Assembly: GCA_964499285.1 (NCBI GenBank)
Contig: CAZCLA010000024.1
Coordinates: 1 to 49,793, forward strand
Direction: 5' to 3'
Length of the DNA stretch: 49,793 nucleotides
Origin: JAGFIY01 sp964499285
Lineage (GTDB): Bacteria > Bacteroidota > Ignavibacteria > Ignavibacteriales > Melioribacteraceae
In this document: one piece after another, positions 16,476 to 24,693 of the stretch
How the letters are laid out: every line of letters begins with the position of its first letter
Numbering within the stretch: the first letter of the stretch is position 1
The notes under the pieces: model-generated
Told to the model about the DNA's origin: nothing
What the model saw: only the letters and a program-made list of their open reading frames with translations
Databases searched by the model: none
Translations under genes and position numbers: made by a program

Positions 16476-17519
16476 ATGAATGCTGAAAATAAATTATCAA
16501 AAAAAAGTATAATAATATTTGCTTTTGGGATGCTGCTGTTGGCGGCATCCTATTTCTTCCCGATTTGGACAATCGATCTTGATGCTCCGCAGTACCCAGA
16601 AGGGATGGGATTGAGAATCTGGGCTGATGAAATAAGGGGAGAAAATGAGCACGATTTAAATAATCTAAATAAACTAAATCACTATATCGGAATGAAAGAA
16701 ATTGATCCTGATGCAATCCCGGAGTTAAAAATTATTCCATTTGTTCTCATCTTTATGATCCTTTTCGGTGCAATAGTAATAATTACGAAAAAGAAAAAAC
16801 TACTATTAGCTTGGAATATAATTTTAATTTTATTTCTTCTCGTGGGTTTATATGATTTTTATATGTGGGAATATGATTACGGACATAATCTAAATCCAAA
16901 TGCTCCGATAAAAGTACCGGGAATGGCTTATCAGCCTCCGCTGATAGGTTCAAAACAGCTGCTAAATATTACTGCTGTTTCACTTCCCGGTGTTGGGGGG
17001 ATTTTAATAGGTGCAGCATTACTTTTATCAATAGCTTCATATTCATACGAGAAATTTATGAAGAAAAGAAAAAAACGTCTTAGTGTAAAATTAGCAGCAG
17101 CTTTGATATTATTACTGTTTGCCGCATGCAGCAAAGAACCTGTTCCGATAAATTATGGAAATGATAACTGCGATTATTGTATGATGACGATAATTGAAAA
17201 CAAATTTGGAACGGAACTTATAACAGGTAAAGGAAAAATTTTTAAGTTCGATTCAATTGAATGCCTTGCCGCGTATGAATCGGAACTGGGAAACAATGAA
17301 GTTGACTCAAAGTGGGTGACTGATTTTGCCGGTACCCATCAACTGATAAATCACAATGATGCATATTTTCTTTTAAGCAAACAATTAAGAAGTCCCATGG
17401 GATTATATCTAAGTGCTTATTCAAGTGTAGATGAACTCGAAAAAATAAAAAGTGAGTTCGGCGGTGAAAAAATCACTTGGAATGAATTGGTAAATTATGT
17501 TAAGAAGCAATGGGAATAA
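16476..17519 (+). CDS. nosL: Membrane protein fused to NosL copper chaperone domain
   Basis: 347 residues in one frame. Residues 1-190 have four transmembrane helices (about 10-30, 85-104, 110-130 and 170-190) with a periplasmic loop. This resembles the NosB-like membrane protein of clade II nos clusters. Residues 195-347 are a complete NosL lipoprotein: a positively charged start (MKKRKKR, M195), a hydrophobic stretch and lipobox AAC at Cys218, then the Cu(I)-binding C232-D-Y-C235-M-M motif and the NosL fold. NosL delivers copper to NosZ. The two parts are normally separate genes; here they are fused. The internal ATG at 17058 could also make a free NosL lipoprotein. The last 23 bases overlap nosD. 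Confidence 0.85.
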   Translation: MNAENKLSKKSIIIFAFGMLLLAASYFFPIWTIDLDAPQYPEGMGLRIWADEIRGENEHDLNNLNKLNHYIGMKEIDPDAIPELKIIPFVLIFMILFGAIVIITKKKKLLLAWNIILILFLLVGLYDFYMWEYDYGHNLNPNAPIKVPGMAYQPPLIGSKQLLNITAVSLPGVGGILIGAALLLSIASYSYEKFMKKRKKRLSVKLAAALILLLFAACSKEPVPINYGNDNCDYCMMTIIENKFGTELITGKGKIFKFDSIECLAAYESELGNNEVDSKWVTDFAGTHQLINHNDAYFLLSKQLRSPMGLYLSAYSSVDELEKIKSEFGGEKITWNELVNYVKKQWE

Positions 17520-18741
17520 ATCCATCTTTTTAATCCATATACTTCTACTCTTATCTTCTGTTTATGGAGGCGAGCTTAAAGTCGGCAAGGGAGAACGGTT
17601 TACTTCAATTAAATCGGCTCTGGAATTTGCTTCTCCTTACGATACAATTATGATCAGTCATGATGTTTATAAAGAAAAAAATATTTTGATCGAGAAACCA
17701 ATAACAATAATTGGAATTGATTTTCCGGTTATTGACGGGGAGGATAGTTGTGAAATATTTACAGTGGTAAGCGATTCCGTCATTATTAAGAAAATCAAAT
17801 TCATTAATTCCGGTGTAAGTTTTATAGATGATAACGCTGCGATAAAATTAGATGAGGTGAATAACTGTATAATATCCGACAATATTTTTGAGAAGAATTT
17901 TTTTGCAGTTTACCTCGCAAAGTCATCTGGTTGTAGAATTCTTAACAATAAAATTACAGCAGAAAAGAAATCCGAAGCTTCGTCCGGAAACGGTATTCAT
18001 CTTTGGTACTGTAAGGATATAGAAATTAAAGGAAATTATATAAGCGGTCACCGCGATGGTATTTATTTTGAGTTTGTCGAATCGAGTAAAATCAATAATA
18101 ATATAAGTGAACATAACCTAAGATATGGTCTTCATTTCATGTTTTCGGATAACTGTACGTACTCCCAAAATGAATTCAGTTACAACGGAGCAGGTGTCGC
18201 AGTAATGTTCACACGAAATGTTGAAATGACTAACAATAAATTTACGCATAATTGGGGCGGAGCTTCTTACGGAATTCTCATTAAAGATATTACTGACAGC
18301 AAGATTTATAATAACACATTCTATAAAAATTCTTCCGGAATATATATTGAGGGCTCAAACAGAGTCGAGATAAATTACAACAATTTTCTGGAAAACGGTT
18401 GGGCAATAAGACTGATGGCAAATTCCATGGATAACTCATTCGAGAAAAATAACTTTATTGGTAATTCGTTTGATGTTGCAACAAACAGTACAAGAAACTA
18501 CAACAGTTTCAATAACAACTACTGGTCGGAATATTCCGGTTATGACCTGGATAGAAACGGAATTGGCGATATACCATATAGACCGGTGAAACTATATTCA
18601 CTTATAGTTGAGAAAAATCGCCCGACACTTGTTCTTCTGAGGAGTTTGTTTGTAGGAATACTCGATTCGGCAGAAAAAATTTTCCCTGTTTTAACACCGG
18701 AAACATTAATTGATAATTTTCCCTCGATGAATAAATTATAA
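17497..18741 (+). CDS. nosD: NosD periplasmic copper-site maturation protein
   Basis: 414 residues with a Sec signal peptide (hydrophobic 8-22). The body is a right-handed parallel beta-helix of CASH/PbH1 repeats, seen as repeated short IxNNxF, ISDNIFEKNFF, INNNISEHNLRYGLHFM and IEINYNNFLENGWAIRLM units. A family-specific NNYWSEYSGYDLDRNGIGDIPYRP block follows near residue 335-360. NosD works with the NosFY ABC transporter in building the tetranuclear CuZ centre of NosZ. The C-terminus ends with a hydrophobic patch typical of NosD. The gene overlaps the end of the nosL fusion by 23 bases and shares its last base with the nosF ATG, so translational coupling is likely along the run. Confidence 0.95.
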   Translation: MLRSNGNKSIFLIHILLLLSSVYGGELKVGKGERFTSIKSALEFASPYDTIMISHDVYKEKNILIEKPITIIGIDFPVIDGEDSCEIFTVVSDSVIIKKIKFINSGVSFIDDNAAIKLDEVNNCIISDNIFEKNFFAVYLAKSSGCRILNNKITAEKKSEASSGNGIHLWYCKDIEIKGNYISGHRDGIYFEFVESSKINNNISEHNLRYGLHFMFSDNCTYSQNEFSYNGAGVAVMFTRNVEMTNNKFTHNWGGASYGILIKDITDSKIYNNTFYKNSSGIYIEGSNRVEINYNNFLENGWAIRLMANSMDNSFEKNNFIGNSFDVATNSTRNYNSFNNNYWSEYSGYDLDRNGIGDIPYRPVKLYSLIVEKNRPTLVLLRSLFVGILDSAEKIFPVLTPETLIDNFPSMNKL

Positions 18742-19448
18742 TGATTGCTATTTCAGAATTACATAAGTCATACGGTTTGTTGAACGTGTTGAAGGGGATC
18801 GATCTTAAAATTCCCAAAAGTAAAATTACTTATATAGTCGGGCCTAATGGCTCCGGCAAAACAACTTTGATTAAGATTCTTCTCGGGTTGGTTAAAAATT
18901 ATTCAGGTAAAATATTTATTAATGGAAACGAAATTAATGGTGAAAGTTCCTACCGTTCACTAATCGGCTATATGCCTCAACATGCAAGCTTTCCCGAAAA
19001 TTTAACTGTTAAACATATTTTTGAACTCGTTAAAGAATTAAGAAATCAATCCAATAATCTCGACGAAGAGTTGATAGAACAGTTTTATCTACCGAAAGAA
19101 ATGAATAAAAGAGTTAAGACACTTTCGGGAGGAACTCTGCAAAAAGTAAGTTCTGCTCTTGCATTTCTTTTTGATCCCCCCATTTTAATTTTGGATGAAC
19201 CGACAGCAGGACTTGATCCCGTTTCAAGCAGTATTTTGAAGGATAAAATTAAAAAGGAAAATAACGCTGGTAAAACAATTTTATTTACATCTCACATTGT
19301 AAGCGAATTGGAAGATCTTGCACAGAATATAATTTTTCTACTTGATGGGAAAATTTATTTTAATGGATCGCTTGATAATTTAATCATCCATACCGGTGAA
19401 CATAATCTTGAACGATCGATAGCATCAGTAATGTTGAGAAGATCATGA
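18741..19448 (+). CDS. nosF: NosF ABC transporter ATP-binding protein
   Basis: 235 residues with a complete ABC ATPase core: Walker A GPNGSGKTT near residue 34-42, a Q-loop in GYMPQHASFPE, the signature LSGGTLQKV, and Walker B LILDEPTAGLDP followed by a switch His in TSHIVSE. It is cytoplasmic and drives the NosY membrane partner. The NosDFY complex is thought to supply the sulfur or another component for CuZ assembly. It overlaps nosD by one base and nosY by four (ATGA), the usual coupled arrangement. The family call is firm because nosD precedes it and a nosY-like permease follows. Confidence 0.95.
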   Translation: MIAISELHKSYGLLNVLKGIDLKIPKSKITYIVGPNGSGKTTLIKILLGLVKNYSGKIFINGNEINGESSYRSLIGYMPQHASFPENLTVKHIFELVKELRNQSNNLDEELIEQFYLPKEMNKRVKTLSGGTLQKVSSALAFLFDPPILILDEPTAGLDPVSSSILKDKIKKENNAGKTILFTSHIVSELEDLAQNIIFLLDGKIYFNGSLDNLIIHTGEHNLERSIASVMLRRS

Positions 19449-20239
19449 TGAGAGACATTGCGAAAATAATAAAGTACCAAATGCACGATAATCTAAGAAG
19501 CAAATGGATAATCGGTTTATTCTTGTTTTATTCGGCTGCATCTTATTGGCTTATTTCTTTTTCTGGTGATTCGTCAAAAGTAATGTTAAGTCTGCTCAAC
19601 ATTACAATTATTCTTAACCCGTTAATTTGCATTGTATTCGGAACGGTATATTTCTATAACAATAAAAATTATATGGTCTTCATGCTCACCCAGCCAGTCA
19701 ACAGATCGGTACTTTTTGCGGGATTATATTTTGGACTTATCATTCCGTTGACATTAAGTTTTCTGATAGGAGTTGGACTTCCTGTGCTTATTAATTTTAA
19801 TATGTTCTCGGAATCACTTCAAATTTTAAGTGCCCTTTTATACACAGGAGTTATTCAGATATTTATCTTTACAGGATTCTCTTTTTTTATCGCTGCGGTT
19901 AACGAAGATAAATTGAAGGGTTTAGGTATTTCGATATTCATTTGGCTCTTTTTTGGAATTCTCTATGACGGAATGATATTGTTTTTACTGCAGCTTCTTC
20001 AGGATTATCCAATTGAAAAAATCGCTCTCGGTTTAATAATTGCAAACCCAGTTGACTTAGGAAGAATTTTAGTCATTCTCGAATTCGACATATCTGCCTT
20101 GATGGGATATACAGGAGCTGTGTTTGAGAATTTTTTTGGTAAAACATTTGGGACGTTTATATCATTTCTCATACTTCTGATATGGTTTTTAGTACCGTTT
20201 GTATTATCGATACTAAAATTTTCGAAGAAAGACTTATAG
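19445..20239 (+). CDS. nosY: NosY ABC transporter permease
   Basis: 264 residues with six hydrophobic segments (about 23-40, 48-68, 90-112, 125-147, 157-182 and 236-257), the ABC-2 type layout. Conserved features for NosY are the N-terminal amphipathic start, GTVYFYNNKNYMVFMLTQPVNR after the second helix, and the EDKLKGLGISIFIWL segment. It forms the transmembrane channel of NosDFY. The start uses the first of two adjacent ATGs, overlapping the nosF stop by four bases. It is the last gene of the nos run. A convergent Rrf2 gene begins its 3' end 122 bases away, and I see no convincing terminator in that gap. Confidence 0.92.
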   Translation: MMRDIAKIIKYQMHDNLRSKWIIGLFLFYSAASYWLISFSGDSSKVMLSLLNITIILNPLICIVFGTVYFYNNKNYMVFMLTQPVNRSVLFAGLYFGLIIPLTLSFLIGVGLPVLINFNMFSESLQILSALLYTGVIQIFIFTGFSFFIAAVNEDKLKGLGISIFIWLFFGILYDGMILFLLQLLQDYPIEKIALGLIIANPVDLGRILVILEFDISALMGYTGAVFENFFGKTFGTFISFLILLIWFLVPFVLSILKFSKKDL

Positions 20240-20361
20240 CTCAGAATCAATCTTATAATTTATTCATCCGGAAAACTTTTATTGCGAAATTGTACGCAAG
20301 AATTAAGTTAGCAGAAGTAATTCCCATCTTATTCTAATAGTTGAAACAATGTTAGAAAATA

Positions 20362-20793
20362 TTAAAGATTAGAAATCTTCTTCTTAGTCTTATCGCTTAA
20401 ATCTTCCAGAGTTTCTGCCGTGAGCATTTTCAGTGCTTGATCCCTCAATTTTCCCCATGTGTTGTGTACCGGACATGGATTCTCATTGGAACACCCCGGA
20501 AAACCCAACACACAATTTTCGAACACGGATCTGCCGTCGATCGCTTCAACTATATCGATGAGACGAATGTCTCTGGGATGTTTATTGAGAAAAAATCCGC
20601 CGTTTTTTCCTTTGCGTGAACCGACAATTCCGCTGTCGGTTAAAATCTGAAGCATTTTTGAGACAAATTCTTTCGGCACTTTAAGTTCGGCGGAAACCTC
20701 TGCAGCATTGAAAATCCTTTCTCTATCTTTTATTGAAAGAAACAACACAGCCTGGAGCGCTAACTCACATTTTTTTGAGAATATTACAGTCAT
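20362..20793 (-). CDS. Rrf2-family transcriptional regulator (three-Cys, second copy)
   Basis: 143 residues. The N-terminal winged helix reads MTVIFSKKCELALQAVLF, then NAAEVSAELKVPKEFVSKMLQILTDSGIVGSRKG with the wing GKNGGFFL. Three cysteines, C94, C101 and C107, occur in FENC, FPGC and NPCP, and His110 follows C107-P-V. That Cys3-His pattern is the IscR-type ligand arrangement, while the Rrf2 copy at 13566 lacks the His. Either could carry a [2Fe-2S] or [4Fe-4S] cluster. The gene lies at the far end of the nos region and downstream of the aldehyde dehydrogenase on the same strand. It has its own promoter and a divergent version of the 22-base dyad just before its ATG. It may be autoregulated or cross-regulated by the other copy. 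Confidence 0.85.
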   Translation of the reverse strand: MTVIFSKKCELALQAVLFLSIKDRERIFNAAEVSAELKVPKEFVSKMLQILTDSGIVGSRKGKNGGFFLNKHPRDIRLIDIVEAIDGRSVFENCVLGFPGCSNENPCPVHNTWGKLRDQALKMLTAETLEDLSDKTKKKISNL

Positions 20794-20796
20794 GAT

Positions 20797-20818
20797 AACC
20801 AGAAATATTTTTCCGATT
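20797..20818 (-). promoter_or_regulatory. Rrf2-type operator D (before second Rrf2 gene)
   Basis: Minus-strand AATCGGA-N8-TCTGGTT, ending 3 bases before the ATG. It keeps the 7-8-7 spacing of operators A-C with one change per arm (A to G each time), which may reflect the different regulator. Confidence 0.5.
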
Positions 20819-20847
20819 AAATTACAATTATCAAATTAATAATGCAA
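20819..20847 (-). promoter_or_regulatory. Sigma70-type promoter of the second Rrf2 gene
   Basis: Minus-strand TTGCAT (20842-20847), 17 bases, TAATTT (20819-20824), with the operator starting at the next base: the same geometry as the cytochrome-nosZ promoter. Confidence 0.45.
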
Positions 20848-20861
20848 TCATTATTTGAGAA

Positions 20862-22271
20862 TCATAAAAATTTTATCATAAAATCTATCAATTTTTGCTT
20901 CATCTTCGAATACGGCGGATAAAGCAGTTTTGCCGAAGAAGGTGTTAATTGCCTTAAAGTAGGGATTTCGTTTGAAAATGATCTGAAGCCGTAAAATCCG
21001 TGGGATTTACCAAAACCGCTCTGCTTCACTCCACCAAACGGTAATTTGTAATTTGCATATTGAACAACAGCGTTGTTAATGGCAAATGAACCCGGTGTAA
21101 AATTATGTTTCAAACTTCTTATAAAATCAGAATCGTGAGAAAATATATAAGCTGTCAACGGGTTCCCGTTTTGTTTAATAGTCTCAAATATTTCATCAAG
21201 TGAACTATAATTTATAACCGGAAGGATAGGACCGAAGATTTCCTCTTTCATTATTTCCATTTCCATATTAACGTTTGTGATTACCGCCGGAGAAATAAAT
21301 CTTTCCTCGATAACCGAATTGAAGGGAATCTCGTTTATTCCTCCGTTTGCAAGAGCATTTTCTATTAAATCTATCAATCTCTTCGTGTGACGCACGTTAA
21401 GGATTCTACCATAGTCTCTGTTAGTTGAAATTTCAAAGATCGATCCATAGTGATTTTCTATTTTTTTCTTGACTAACTCAATAAACGCTTTTTGTTTGTT
21501 TGATGGAATTAGAACATAATCGGGCGCAATGCAGGTTTGTCCGCAGTTAATAAATTTTCCCCAAACAATTTTGGATGCCGCATTTAATAAATCAGCGTCG
21601 CTGCCAATAATGACCGGAGACTTTCCGCCAAGTTCTAGCGTGGTCGAAGTGAAATTATCTGCCGCTGATTTTGCAATTTCCCTCCCAACTTTGCTGCTTC
21701 CTGTAAAATAAATATGATCGAAAGGAAGTGAAACCAGATATCTGCCGGTATCTGCTTCACCTGTTATTAAAGAAATTTCATCTTCATCAAAAAATTTACT
21801 AATTATTTTTTGTATTACGTTGACAATTTCAGGACAGAATTCGGATGGTTTTACAATTATACAATTTCCGGCGGCGACTGCCATTGCGAGTGGAGCAAGT
21901 GTAAGTAAAATTGGATAGTTCCATGGAGAAATAATCAGCACCTGTCCTTTAGGAACAAATTCAATTTTTCCGGATGTGCCAAAAAGTGTCAACGGTGGTA
22001 AAGAGTATTTCGCTCGCATCCAACGGGACAAATTTCTTTTAATATGACGTATCTCGCTTACCAAAGGGAAAATTTCTATGATCTTCGTCTCAGTCTCCGA
22101 GCGTGATAGGTCTTTTGAAGCCGCTTTAATAAGTTCTGATTGATTATCAAGGACTGCATCAAGCAGTTTGTTTAATTTTTTCTTTCTGATGTCGGCTGAA
22201 GATGAGTTTATATTCAGCTTGTTCTTTTTTTGAAGTAGAAAGACGTTTTCAATTTCCTGATAGCGATTCAT
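20862..22271 (-). CDS. Aldehyde dehydrogenase (class 3-like)
   Basis: 469 residues, the short length typical of class 3-like NAD(P)-dependent aldehyde dehydrogenases. Visible motifs are the ISPWNYP substrate/cofactor block near 114-120, KPSE at 141-144, FTGSSKVG at 189-196 for nucleotide binding, the general-base Glu213 in TLELGGKSP, and the nucleophile Cys247 in GQTC. KLPFGGVKQSGFGKSHG appears near the end. A C-terminal hydrophobic stretch (KLIDFMIKFL) could associate with membranes, as in fatty-aldehyde dehydrogenases. All catalytic residues are present. It is upstream of, and in the same direction as, the second Rrf2 gene, but that gene has its own promoter. Substrate is not determined; fatty or aromatic aldehydes are likely for this class. 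Confidence 0.93.
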   Translation of the reverse strand: MNRYQEIENVFLLQKKNKLNINSSSADIRKKKLNKLLDAVLDNQSELIKAASKDLSRSETETKIIEIFPLVSEIRHIKRNLSRWMRAKYSLPPLTLFGTSGKIEFVPKGQVLIISPWNYPILLTLAPLAMAVAAGNCIIVKPSEFCPEIVNVIQKIISKFFDEDEISLITGEADTGRYLVSLPFDHIYFTGSSKVGREIAKSAADNFTSTTLELGGKSPVIIGSDADLLNAASKIVWGKFINCGQTCIAPDYVLIPSNKQKAFIELVKKKIENHYGSIFEISTNRDYGRILNVRHTKRLIDLIENALANGGINEIPFNSVIEERFISPAVITNVNMEMEIMKEEIFGPILPVINYSSLDEIFETIKQNGNPLTAYIFSHDSDFIRSLKHNFTPGSFAINNAVVQYANYKLPFGGVKQSGFGKSHGFYGFRSFSNEIPTLRQLTPSSAKLLYPPYSKMKQKLIDFMIKFL

Positions 22272-22303
22272 TAAAAGCTCTTATAACAACTTTAATTTAA
22301 AAT

Positions 22304-22337
22304 AAAAAAGGCGACAAATCTATTCGAAATGCCGCCT
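22304..22337 (-). terminator. Rho-independent terminator after the beta-barrel gene
   Basis: On the minus strand the stem AGGCGGCA / TGTCGCCT (8 pairs, one G-U) encloses a 12-14 base loop and runs into a T-rich tract, 28 bases after the beta-barrel gene stop. It separates that gene from the aldehyde dehydrogenase downstream. Confidence 0.75.
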
Positions 22338-22364
22338 AAAAATAATTATTCTTGCTAAAGAATA

Positions 22365-22931
22365 TTAAAGACCAAAGTTAACACCAACATTGACACCTAA
22401 AAAGTCTGCATCACTTACAATATTGTAAGCAGCGTTAACATCTAAATTCATGCTTGTACCAAGGGGCATTAAGAAACCGCCGCCGAAAGCAAAACCGAAT
22501 TCAGAATCTGAAGCATCAACTTCACCACCGCCATATGTAACACCAAAGAGTGTGTATGAAGGGACAGTATAAGAAACAGAAGTTGAATAGATACCTAATT
22601 GACCGCTAACATAGGGTTTGAAGTTATCCGGAGCGAAGTAGTAACGAACACCGGCTAAAATCGGAATCATTGAGAATGAATAGTCATCAAAACCAATATC
22701 ATCTTTCCCACTGAAAGAAATATAGCCAACTGTTCCGGTAATTGATAAGTTCTTGTTTAAATTATACAAGAAAGTACCTGTACCTCCGAATCCCATTTCA
22801 GCCACATCACCGAAGTCACCCATAGGTAGTACTAAAGCACCTTGAACTGAAACACCCATTTTTTTGTCTTGGGCAAATGTAACTGTGGAAACAAAAGCAA
22901 GAATTAAAAGGACAATAGATAGTTTTTTCAT
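22365..22931 (-). CDS. Outer-membrane beta-barrel protein (porin-like)
   Basis: 188 residues with a Sec signal peptide (MKKLSIVLLIL..., cleavage after FAQ, residue 21). The mature part is a run of short amphipathic strands with Gly and aromatic residues (VSVQGALVLPMG, LSITGTVGYISFSG, MIPILAGVRYYF, PYVSGQLGIYS, EFGFAFGGGFLMPLG, NLDVNAAYNIV, VGVNVGVNFGL), ending in a strand near the C-terminus. This fits an eight-stranded OmpX/OmpW-like barrel of the outer-membrane beta-barrel superfamily. A strong Shine-Dalgarno (GGGAGGTAAC) stands directly before the ATG, which suggests high expression. It is a single-gene unit with its own promoter and terminator. Specific role is unknown. Confidence 0.85.
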   Translation of the reverse strand: MKKLSIVLLILAFVSTVTFAQDKKMGVSVQGALVLPMGDFGDVAEMGFGGTGTFLYNLNKNLSITGTVGYISFSGKDDIGFDDYSFSMIPILAGVRYYFAPDNFKPYVSGQLGIYSTSVSYTVPSYTLFGVTYGGGEVDASDSEFGFAFGGGFLMPLGTSMNLDVNAAYNIVSDADFLGVNVGVNFGL

Positions 22932-22986
22932 GTTACCTCCCTTAGTTTGTTTGAAAATGTAATAACCCTCTTAAACGATATCAAAC

Positions 22987-23015
22987 AATTTAGTAACAAA
23001 AATGTACATTATCAA
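22987..23015 (-). promoter_or_regulatory. Candidate promoter of the beta-barrel gene
   Basis: Minus-strand TTGATA (23010-23015), 17 bases, TAAATT (22987-22992), about 55 bases before the ATG. An alternative pair with equal spacing (TTGTTT ... TTATTA) overlaps further downstream, so the choice is tentative. Confidence 0.35.
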
Positions 23016-23144
23016 AGAAAATCGACAGTTTTGAGTACTATTTGTTCTCACTCACAAAAGCACAATTTTGCCGATTTTTCATCAACTAGATTTTATATTC
23101 AGGAAAATTATATATTATTAACAAAAAGTGAAAGGGAATAAAAT

Positions 23145-24680
23145 ATGTCAATAAAGAATCTCAAACTGTTTCAGAAAAGAATTGCTGTAAGGGCATTAAA
23201 TATTAAAGATTTTGAGCAGCTTGTTGAACTACAATTAAAATGTTTTCCGGGAATGAAACCATGGACAAAGGAACAGTTTGAGAGTCAGCTTCAAATTTTT
23301 TCGGAAGGTCAAATCTGTGTGGAATATCGGGGAAAAATTATTGCTTCGTCTTCCAGTTTAATAATCGATTTCGATATATACGGCGAAGAACACAACTGGC
23401 AGGATATTAGCAATAAGGGATTAATAACAAATCATAATCCGGAAGGAGATACACTTTACGGAATAGAGATAATGGTTCATCCTCGTTATCGCGGAATGAA
23501 ATTGGCAAGAAGACTTTATGATGCACGCAAAGAACTTGCGCGGCAGTATAATCTTATGAGAATTGTAATTGGCGGCAGACTTCCGGGATATTATGAGCAC
23601 AAGAATAAATTGACGGTGGAAGAATATGTAGATAAAGTAACACACAAAGCACTGTTCGATCCTGTACTTACTACGCAAACTTCAAATGGATTTGTGCTTA
23701 AACGTCTTCTTCCCAGCTATATGGAATCCGATAAAGAATCAGGCGGATATGCAACACTTTTGGAATGGACAAATTTAAACTATTCTCCTCACCCGCGAAA
23801 AAGATGGCACGTGTCACGCCCGGTAAGAATATGCGTGGTTCAATATCGGATGAGGGCAATTGATAATTTTCAAGAGTTCGGCAACCAATGCACATATTTT
23901 GTAGATGTAGCATCGGGCTATAAATCTGATTTCGTACTTTTCCCCGAACTGCTTACAACTCAGCTGCTTTCTTTCGTAGATAATAAGCAGCCTGGTTTAG
24001 CTGCGAGAGAGTTGGCAAGTTTCACTGATGATTATCTTGAGTTGTTTTCAAGCCTGGCAGTTAAATACAACATCAACATTATAGGCGGTTCACATTTTAT
24101 TAACGAGAACGATAGACTTTACAATGTTTCCTTTCTCTTTAAACGAAATGGAGAAATCGGAAAGCAATACAAGATTCACATAACTCCTAATGAAAGAAAG
24201 TGGTGGGGAGTTGTGCCGGGAGACAAAATAGAAGTGTTTGATACAGATGTGGGTAAAATTGCAATTCAAGTTTGTTATGATGCGGAATTTCCCGAATTAA
24301 GCAGAATTGCAGTGGAAAAAGGTGCGCAAATTATTTTCATTCCTTTCTGTACCGATGAAAGAAAAGGTTATTTGAGGGTTAGATACTGTGCTCAAGCAAG
24401 ATGTATCGAAAATCAAGTTTATGTAGCAATGGCAGGGACCGTGGGTAATCTTCCTCAAGTTGAAAATATGGATATACAATATGCTCAATCGGGAATATTC
24501 ACTCCATCCGATTTCGCTTTTGCGAGGGACGGTATAGCAGCCGAGTGTACTCCAAATACTGAAACCGTCGTTATTCACGACGTGGATTTAGAAGTACTTA
24601 AGCGAAGCAGAAAAAGCGGAACAACTTTAAATTGGAATGACAGAAGATCGGATTTGTACGAGGTGGTGCTGAAGAAATAA
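23145..24680 (+). CDS. GNAT acetyltransferase-carbon-nitrogen hydrolase fusion
   Basis: 511 residues with two domains. Residues 10-210 are a GNAT N-acetyltransferase (acetyl-CoA loop region EIMVHPRYRGMKLARRLYDAR near 108-128). Residues 225-505 are a nitrilase/carbon-nitrogen hydrolase. Its catalytic triad is complete: Glu268 in LFPELL, Lys343 in QYKIHIT, and Cys377 in IQVCYDAEFPE. This two-domain layout is common in bacterial genomes. It probably transfers an acyl group and hydrolyses an amide, but the substrate is unknown. The ATG at 23145 follows AAAGGGAA at a good distance. The gene is convergent with the nitroreductase at 24694, only 13 bases away. Confidence 0.92.
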   Translation: MSIKNLKLFQKRIAVRALNIKDFEQLVELQLKCFPGMKPWTKEQFESQLQIFSEGQICVEYRGKIIASSSSLIIDFDIYGEEHNWQDISNKGLITNHNPEGDTLYGIEIMVHPRYRGMKLARRLYDARKELARQYNLMRIVIGGRLPGYYEHKNKLTVEEYVDKVTHKALFDPVLTTQTSNGFVLKRLLPSYMESDKESGGYATLLEWTNLNYSPHPRKRWHVSRPVRICVVQYRMRAIDNFQEFGNQCTYFVDVASGYKSDFVLFPELLTTQLLSFVDNKQPGLAARELASFTDDYLELFSSLAVKYNINIIGGSHFINENDRLYNVSFLFKRNGEIGKQYKIHITPNERKWWGVVPGDKIEVFDTDVGKIAIQVCYDAEFPELSRIAVEKGAQIIFIPFCTDERKGYLRVRYCAQARCIENQVYVAMAGTVGNLPQVENMDIQYAQSGIFTPSDFAFARDGIAAECTPNTETVVIHDVDLEVLKRSRKSGTTLNWNDRRSDLYEVVLKK

Positions 24681-24693
24681 TTTTTCATCTGCA

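Noticed and set aside
20300..20323. Inverted repeat GAATTA ... TAATTC between nosY and the convergent Rrf2 gene as a terminator
   Set aside because: AT-only stem, long loop and no following T tract on either strand.
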